From contig JAIGNY010001857.1 of NCBI GenBank assembly GCA_020152595.1, forward strand, positions 1,310,001 to 1,374,000: a stretch of 64,000 nucleotides of DNA, given 5' to 3'. The notes beneath the pieces were generated by a model, which was given only the letters and a program-made list of their open reading frames with translations, had not been told where the DNA came from and ran no database searches. The translations under genes and the position numbers were made by a program. Positions 57,818-64,000 of the stretch are shown here, piece after piece. Each line of letters starts with the position of its first letter. Position 1 is the first letter of the stretch. The stretch is from Chiridota heheva (lineage: Eukaryota; Echinodermata; Holothuroidea; Apodida; Chiridotidae).

Positions 57818-58945
57818 TCTCAATAGAAGTTCGTTCACTCGCCAAGTGCTCTCAATGAAAGATTGTTTACTCATTGAGTGCTCTCGAACGTTAACTGTGT
57901 GTGAATGTCTGCACATGTTGGGCCTTACAATCTTTTCTTCTTCTTCTGGCAAGGTACTACGACAGGGACAAAATTATAGGGCTCAAGTTAAACGTAAAGC
58001 TTGATATTTTTACCCGATGCCTAGGAGTATTTGGCTAATGCTATAGCAACGTATGACTGAGTATTTGACTGTAAATGTTAGTGTAATAAACCCCTTTTCA
58101 AAATATCATGTCCTAATGTAATAACACTTGCCTAACGACACAGTGAGACTCGACGTACGAAGTCATCGCTGATTTAATTCCAATTTTGACCATTGAAATG
58201 CGTTCCAACCGTGAGAAGATGCAAATTTCAAGCAAAGTTTATTGGGTGAATACGTTTACAATAAAAAAAAAATAACGAAATAAACTTCATATGCATTTGT
58301 CAAGTCCTAACAACTAGCCGAGTACCTTACACAGCTAGGCCTATGTGCATGATCGACAGCACAGCAAAGCTATGAAAATTCAAATCCAAAGTGGCTGTAT
58401 AAAAAGCCTATACAAGACACGCATTGCATTATTTGGGAGACTAATAAAATAAACCGTCACTTTTCGGTGGAGTGCTTCTTTACGTTTTTGTCATGTCATA
58501 CAAGCAAGCAACCTGCTTAAAGTGCATAGGCCTGACTATTGTTTTACTTTTTGTGCAAGATGAAAACTTAGAACAACACAAATACAGATCTGTCATTTTG
58601 TGATATATCATCCTCAAAACACATGAAAATGAATTATTTTTGGTTTAAGAATTAATTAATTTTGGCTAAGAATTTAATCTCAGCCCTGCCCCATTTAGGT
58701 GTGGTTACATGAGCCCAGGCTGGGCCCGGGTTGGGTGACATAGCTGTCAATCTTTTTTTACCAGAGCCGGAATTTTTACCCCTAAAACATCCAACCAGGG
58801 GGTATGCTCCAGCCATGGTTTAATGTAATTATAATTTGTTTGATAATGCAGTTTTCTATTCACCAGGGCTGAAATTTCTTCGCACTTAAAGATGCCTGTC
58901 AATCAAAACCAGGCTCAAATTTCATGCCAGGCTCATGTAATCGTC
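57818..58945. other. Unassigned AT-rich spacer
   Basis: No gene seen. Short direct repeat near 57840-57890 (AGTGCTCTC). Confidence 0.5.
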
Positions 58946-58949
58946 CCTT

Positions 58950-59050
58950 GGACTCAAGTTGGACAAGTCGGAGTTGACTTGTGACTTGACTTGAAACCAG
59001 TGACTTGTAACTTCACTGGGACTTGACTTGATGACAACATTACTTGATGA
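58950..59050. repeat. GACTTG-rich repeat, left patch
   Basis: Clustered GTGACTTGACTTG motifs. An equivalent patch lies at 61366-61500 in the same orientation, on the other side of the 19-bp array. Confidence 0.75.
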
Positions 59051-59804
59051 CATAAACCATTTTCACCAAAAATGAAAATAATGGCTTTGAAGAAGTCACA
59101 TGATAAGTAGAAAACAAGACCCATATCACCTTTCATCAAAAGATTTTTTATGCAATACAATTGTTATACAGAACACACATAGGCTTACTGCATTTGAAGG
59201 TATCAACAGATGCCAAGGGAACATAATATAAGAATGACCAGATGAAAGATTAGAGAATAAGTATGCATGCTTTAATGACTCTAACTGTATACAATGCTTT
59301 AATAACTCTAACTGTATACAATAATGGACAAACCTGTGTGAACAATTGTTATATTTTGTGTCACATCTCTTACTTATTTCCTTAATTGTTAACTCCTCAC
59401 CCCACCCCCTTTCCAATGTTGGAGGTATTTCTGTTTTAATCAATACTTTTGAATAACCAAACATTAACAACAGGCAATCTTGAATGGAGTATGGGGGGAA
59501 GGGAGAGGTTGTGATAGTAAGGTAGATTAGATAAAACTAGAGAAATCATGCCTCTGGATAAACCTTTATCTGTCCCTTACCATTCTCGGAGGACAAGATG
59601 CTGATAATCTTACAAATTTTGTATGCAATAGTTTCTATGTATATAGTTAGTGGCGACACTAGAAAGGGAGGGATATTGGAGGGGTGTGCCCCATGTTCAA
59701 TTAAAAATGGCTTACAACCACTGGCTCCTTTTAGCTTTTGAGTACAAAAAATTCAAGCATAAATGAGGTTCTGGAGGATATTTTATGCACAATTTGTAAT
59801 GTAT
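59051..59804. other. Unassigned spacer
   Basis: No gene. ACTCTAACTGTATACAATGC is tandemly duplicated at about 59277-59322. Confidence 0.5.
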
Positions 59805-60990
59805 TTACAGGGCAACCTTGGTATTACAGGGCAATTACCTTGGTATTTACAGGGCAACCTTGGTATTACCGAGCAACCTTGGAATTTACAGGGAAACCTT
59901 GAATTTACAGGGCAACCTTGGTATTACAGGGCAACCTTGTTATTACAGGGCAACCTTGTATTTACAGGAAAACCTTGATATTACAGGGCAACCTTGGTAT
60001 TACAGGGCAACCTTGGTATTACAGGGCAACCTTGTATTACAGGGCAACCTTGGTATTACAGGGCAACCTTGGTATTACAGGGCAACCTTGTATTACAGGG
60101 CAACCTTGGTATTACAGGGCAACCTTGGTATTACAGGGCAACCTTGGTATATCAGGGCAACCTTGGTATTACAGGGCAACCTTGGTATTACAGGGCGACC
60201 TTGGTATTACAGGGCAACCTTGGTATTACAGGGCAAGCTTGTATTTACAGGGCAAGCTTGGTATTACAGGGCAAGCTTGTATTTACAGGGCAAGCTTGTA
60301 TTTACAGGGCAAACTTGGAATTTACAAGGCAACCTTGGTATTACAGGGAAACATTGGTATTACAGGGCAACCTTGGTATTACAGGGCAACCTTGGTATTA
60401 CAGGGCAACCTTGGTATTACAGGGGAAACTTGGTATTACAGGGCAACCTTGGTATTACAGGGCAAACTTGGTATTACAGGGCAACCTTGGTATTACAGGG
60501 CAAACTTGGTATTACAGGGCAACCTTGGTATTACAGGGCAACCTTGTATTACAGGGCAACCTTGTATTACAGGGCAACCTTGGTATTACGGGGCAACCTT
60601 GGTATTACGGGGCAACCTTGGTATTACAGGGCAACCTTGGTATTACAGGGCAACCTTGGTATTACGGGGCAACCTTGGTATTACGGGGCAAACTTGGTAT
60701 TACGGGGCAACCTTGGTATTACGGGGCAACCTTGGTATTACGGGGCAACCTTGATATTAGGGCAACCTTGGTATTACAGGGCAACCTTGGTATTTACAGG
60801 GCAACCTTGGTATTACAGGGCAACCTTGGTATTACAGGGCAACCTTGGTATTACAGGGCAACCTTGGTATTACAGGGCAACCTTGGTATTACAGGGCAAC
60901 CTTGGTATTACAGGGCAACCTTGTATTTACAGGGCAACCTTGTATTTACAGGGCAACCTTGGTATTACAGGGCAACCTTGGTATATTCTT
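59805..60990. repeat. 19-bp minisatellite, about 62 copies
   Basis: Unit GGGCAACCTTGGTATTACA (19 bp), with 20-bp (TATTTACA) and 18-bp (CTTGTATTAC) variants. Variants cluster: AAGCTTG units at about 60230-60310, and ACGGGG units at about 60585-60740. A 392-codon frame results from the period (19 bp, three copies give 57 bp) and encodes only a repeated GNLGITGQPWYYRATLVLQ peptide. Confidence 0.95.
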
Positions 60991-61365
60991 CTGTAAATCA
61001 TTCAATTTTAAATGTCTATTATAATTCTTTAAAGTCGTGCAGCAAGTTTTAAGGAAAAGTTGTTAAGTCTTTTCCATGCCCAATGATATCAGTAATAGAC
61101 TTTCTTATAAAATTTAGGATGTAAATTTAAAGAATTCTATAAAGATTTTAAGCTGTCTTCCACACATATCAATTGTATGAATTATATTTTGTTTTTCTTC
61201 AAAATTCAAAAACTTGATCTGCTGAGAAACTCTTTCACCAATATATAAATCGCTATATATCCACAGACCTTTAAATATAATTTGAAATCCAGATATTGTC
61301 CTTCTGTTATCATTGTAGACTTTCATATATGTATTATACCATAGCAGAAAATTACAACACTGTTA
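60991..61365. other. Unassigned spacer
   Basis: AT-rich DNA between the 19-bp array and the right GACTTG patch. No gene. Confidence 0.5.
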
Positions 61366-61500
61366 GTCTGACTTGACGTCACTTGAAGAATTGTGACTTG
61401 ACATGCTGGAAAATGACTTGTGACTTGACATGACTTTCATGAGCAAATGACTTGTGACTTGACTTGCCAACAAGTGACTTGTGACTAATTGACTCAACCA
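61366..61500. repeat. GACTTG-rich repeat, right patch
   Basis: AATGACTTGTGACTTGACTT-type motifs, about nine GACTTG in 135 bp, homologous in style to 58950-59050. Confidence 0.75.
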
Positions 61501-62690
61501 ACACAAATATGATTTGCTTACAACTCTGGTATACCAAAATAAGCTAGCAGTCACACTTGTACCTTGCTGTAATTCTCAATGCAATCAAACAAATGCATCT
61601 TCAGGACTCAAGGTATCAAGTTGTACCAACAGATACAATTTACTGCCTTTAGTTCATTACCCTGGATCTTTTTATGTGCTCCAGTAACCAAGAACCAGGT
61701 TTTAATGCTTTGCGTAAATGTCAATCAATCAACAAGGATTTAGGTTTTGACACAAGTCAAAATAAAATCTCAAAGAGAGTAATTGTGTGGCTTTAACTGC
61801 ACATCGTGATTGGGCAATAACTTATTTACGGAGGTAAGTTTCCGCTCAAAAAGCATGTACACGCATTTCACAAATTGGTTTTATTATTCTACTAATATTT
61901 CATTTCTGCTGAGGGAAAAATAGCATAACTTAAAGTAGCAATTCTGGACAGGTTTGATAATTTTTCTTCACTTACACAAAATAAAGAGCAACCAGGATTG
62001 CAAATGTCTTTTAAAGGATATACTGTAGGGTAATTCAGGAGTCAAAAATCTATTTTCAAGTTTACAAGAGATATTTAAGTTCCATCTGATAAATGACTGA
62101 AGTCAGATCACATCTTCAAATTTCCCATGAGTCACAATTTGTATATATTTCATTATAAAATGTTGTCCTGAGAAACAACTATGATTTACTACCTGAAGAA
62201 ATGATAAACATTCAAGAAATAAACAAAATGAACAAATTTCAAGGTGAATGACAGAGCTTTATGTTAAACATCTTTGATACTTGTAAAATTCGAATAAATA
62301 CAAACATTCTTAAATACAACTTAACTATTCAACTAATTTTAGATACATCATTTGAAAATTGATGATTTCAATATACTGCATGATCAAATTTCAAAGTACG
62401 TACGGGTCAAGTGAGAACATGACATACATAATAATAACTCATTTCAAATCCTATTTGAAATATTTATTGAATTATGTCACAACCCAGTGAGCTAAGAACC
62501 AAATGCAAATGCAGCCAAATTGTTTTGTGTATGTGTGTTCTACATGTAATACAAGATGAAAATCTATTGAAATGTTACCATGCAGTTCTTGTAGGTTTTT
62601 TGAATAAATCTATAAGCATTACTATAATGAAACCACACTTTTACCTATGACGTTATCCTCAAAAAAAACATTAGTTTAGTTCCAATGAAT
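61501..62690. other. Unassigned DNA with a MITE-A remnant
   Basis: No gene. At about 62013-62180 TTTTAAAGGATATACTGTAG followed by GGTAATTCAGGAGTCAAAAA and an AGATATTTAAG block looks like a strongly decayed MITE-A arm. Confidence 0.45.
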
Positions 62691-64000
62691 CACCCAACAG
62701 CACTGGTAACATATTGGCACATTTATCATGGAAACAACAGCACTGGCAACATATTGGCACACACATCACGGAAACAATAGCATTGGTAACATATTGGCAC
62801 ACACATCACAGAAACAATAGCATTGGTAACATATTGGCACACACATCACAGAAACAATAGCATTGGTAACATATTGGCACACACATCACGGAAACAATAG
62901 CATTGGTAACATATTGGCACACACATCACAGAAACAATAGCATTGGTAACATATTGGCACACACATCACAGAAACAATAGCATTGGTAACATATTGGCAC
63001 ACACATCACAGAAACAACAGCACTGGTAACATATTGGCACACACATCACAGAAACAACAGCACTGGTAACATATTGGCACACACATCACAGAAACAATAG
63101 CATTGGTAACATATTGGCACACACATCACAGAAACAACAGCACTGGTAACATATTGGCACACACATCACAGAAACAACAGCACTGGTAACATATTGGCAC
63201 ACACATCACAAAAACAACAGCACTGGCAACAAATTGGCACACACATCACGGAAACAATAGCATTGGTAACATATTGGCACACACATCACAGAAACAATAG
63301 CATTGGTAACATATTGGCACACACATCACAGAAACAATAGCATTGGTAACATATTGGCACACACATCACAGAAACAATAGCATTGGTAACATATTGGCAC
63401 ACACATCACAGAAACAATAGCATTGGCAACATATTGGCACACACATCACAGAAACAATAGCATTGGTAACATATTGGCACACACATCACGGAAACAATAG
63501 CATTGGTAACATATTGGCACACACATCACAAAAACAACAGCACTAGCAACATATTGGCACACACATCACAGAAACAATAGCATTGGTAACATATTGGCAC
63601 ACACATCACAGAAACAATAGCTTTGGTTACATATTGGCACACACATCACAGAAACAATAGCATTGGTAACATATTGGCACACACATCACAGAAACAATAG
63701 CATTGGTAACATATTGGCACACACATCACAGAAACAACAGCACTGGTAACATATTGGCACACACATCACAGAAACAACAGCACTGGTAACATATTGGCAC
63801 ACACATCACAAAAACAACAGCACTGGCAACATATTGGCACACACATCACGGAAACAATAGCATTGGTAACATATTGGCACACACATCACAGAAACAATAG
63901 CATTGGTAACATATTGGCACACACATCACAGAAACAATAGCATTGGTAACATATTGGCACACACATCACAGAAACAATAGCATTGGTAACATATTGGCAC
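62691..64000. repeat. 40-bp minisatellite, 32 or more copies, open at the right edge
   Basis: Unit ACACATCACAGAAACAATAG plus CATTGGTAACATATTGGCAC, exactly 40 bp with no length change from about 62721 to the end. Two main types differ at ATAGCATTGG and ACAGCACTGG. The leftmost units (62691-62760, with ATTTATCATG) are the most divergent. A four-unit pattern at 63121-63280 recurs at 63721-63880, 600 bp or 15 units away. The array continues beyond the window. Confidence 0.97.

Noticed and set aside
59818..61052. 392-, 352- and 278-codon frames as a repeat protein gene
   Set aside because: All three forward frames are open through the 19-bp array and give the same peptide in different phase. There is no non-repeat coding sequence on either side.

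Overview
This window is AT-rich metazoan DNA, most likely from a marine invertebrate and plausibly a deuterostome. The basis is the mix of repeats: tRNA-derived SINEs, 5'-truncated CR1/L2/Jockey-type LINEs, TTAA-flanked MITEs, a hAT-type element and many long minisatellites. I find no intact protein-coding gene and no rRNA or true tRNA gene. Almost every long open reading frame is a tandem repeat whose unit is a multiple of 3 bp, or a transposon fragment. The window is best read as intergenic or deep intronic DNA. The species cannot be fixed from the sequence alone.

Layout. 0-10 kb: a perfect 38-nt hairpin, a 15-bp GC-rich minisatellite, pieces of MITE-A and other dispersed repeats, and one exon-like stretch at 4.05-4.21 kb. 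10.7-13.7 kb: a SINE carrying an internal 14-bp tandem array, a broken hAT transposase fragment, and a ~51-53-bp minisatellite. 13.7-18.4 kb: nothing recognised. 18.4-21.7 kb: a 39-bp array, a TIR element, and a 27-bp array with higher-order structure. 22.1-25.9 kb: a LINE inserted inside a SINE, followed by a second broken LINE. 26.8-27.2 kb: a strand-asymmetric ~20-bp array. 28-33 kb: dispersed repeats and MITE-B. 33.86-35.93 kb: a 2.07-kb hAT-like element with a perfect 8-bp target duplication.

37.0-40.7 kb and 44.1-49.0 kb are two diverged copies of one non-coding block. Each carries insertions the other lacks: copy 1 has a MITE, a hairpin-bearing insertion and a CpG-rich 12-bp array; copy 2 has a 2.5-kb LINE. 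Copy 2 sits between two GAGCTC-rich minisatellites in opposite orientation, which end in matching inverted sequences at 43.35 and 51.37 kb. The 8-kb interval looks like a foldback-type element and is the most unusual structure here.

51.4-64 kb: a MITE with AP-1-like motifs, a third SINE, two more copies of a ~400-bp dispersed repeat, a ~280-bp satellite with POU-octamer motifs, the best-preserved MITE-A, a 19-bp array of about 60 copies, and a 40-bp array that runs off the right end.

There is no operon-like or pathway logic. The content is mobile elements mobilising one another (the SINE and LINE share a 3' tail), nesting in one another and seeding tandem arrays.
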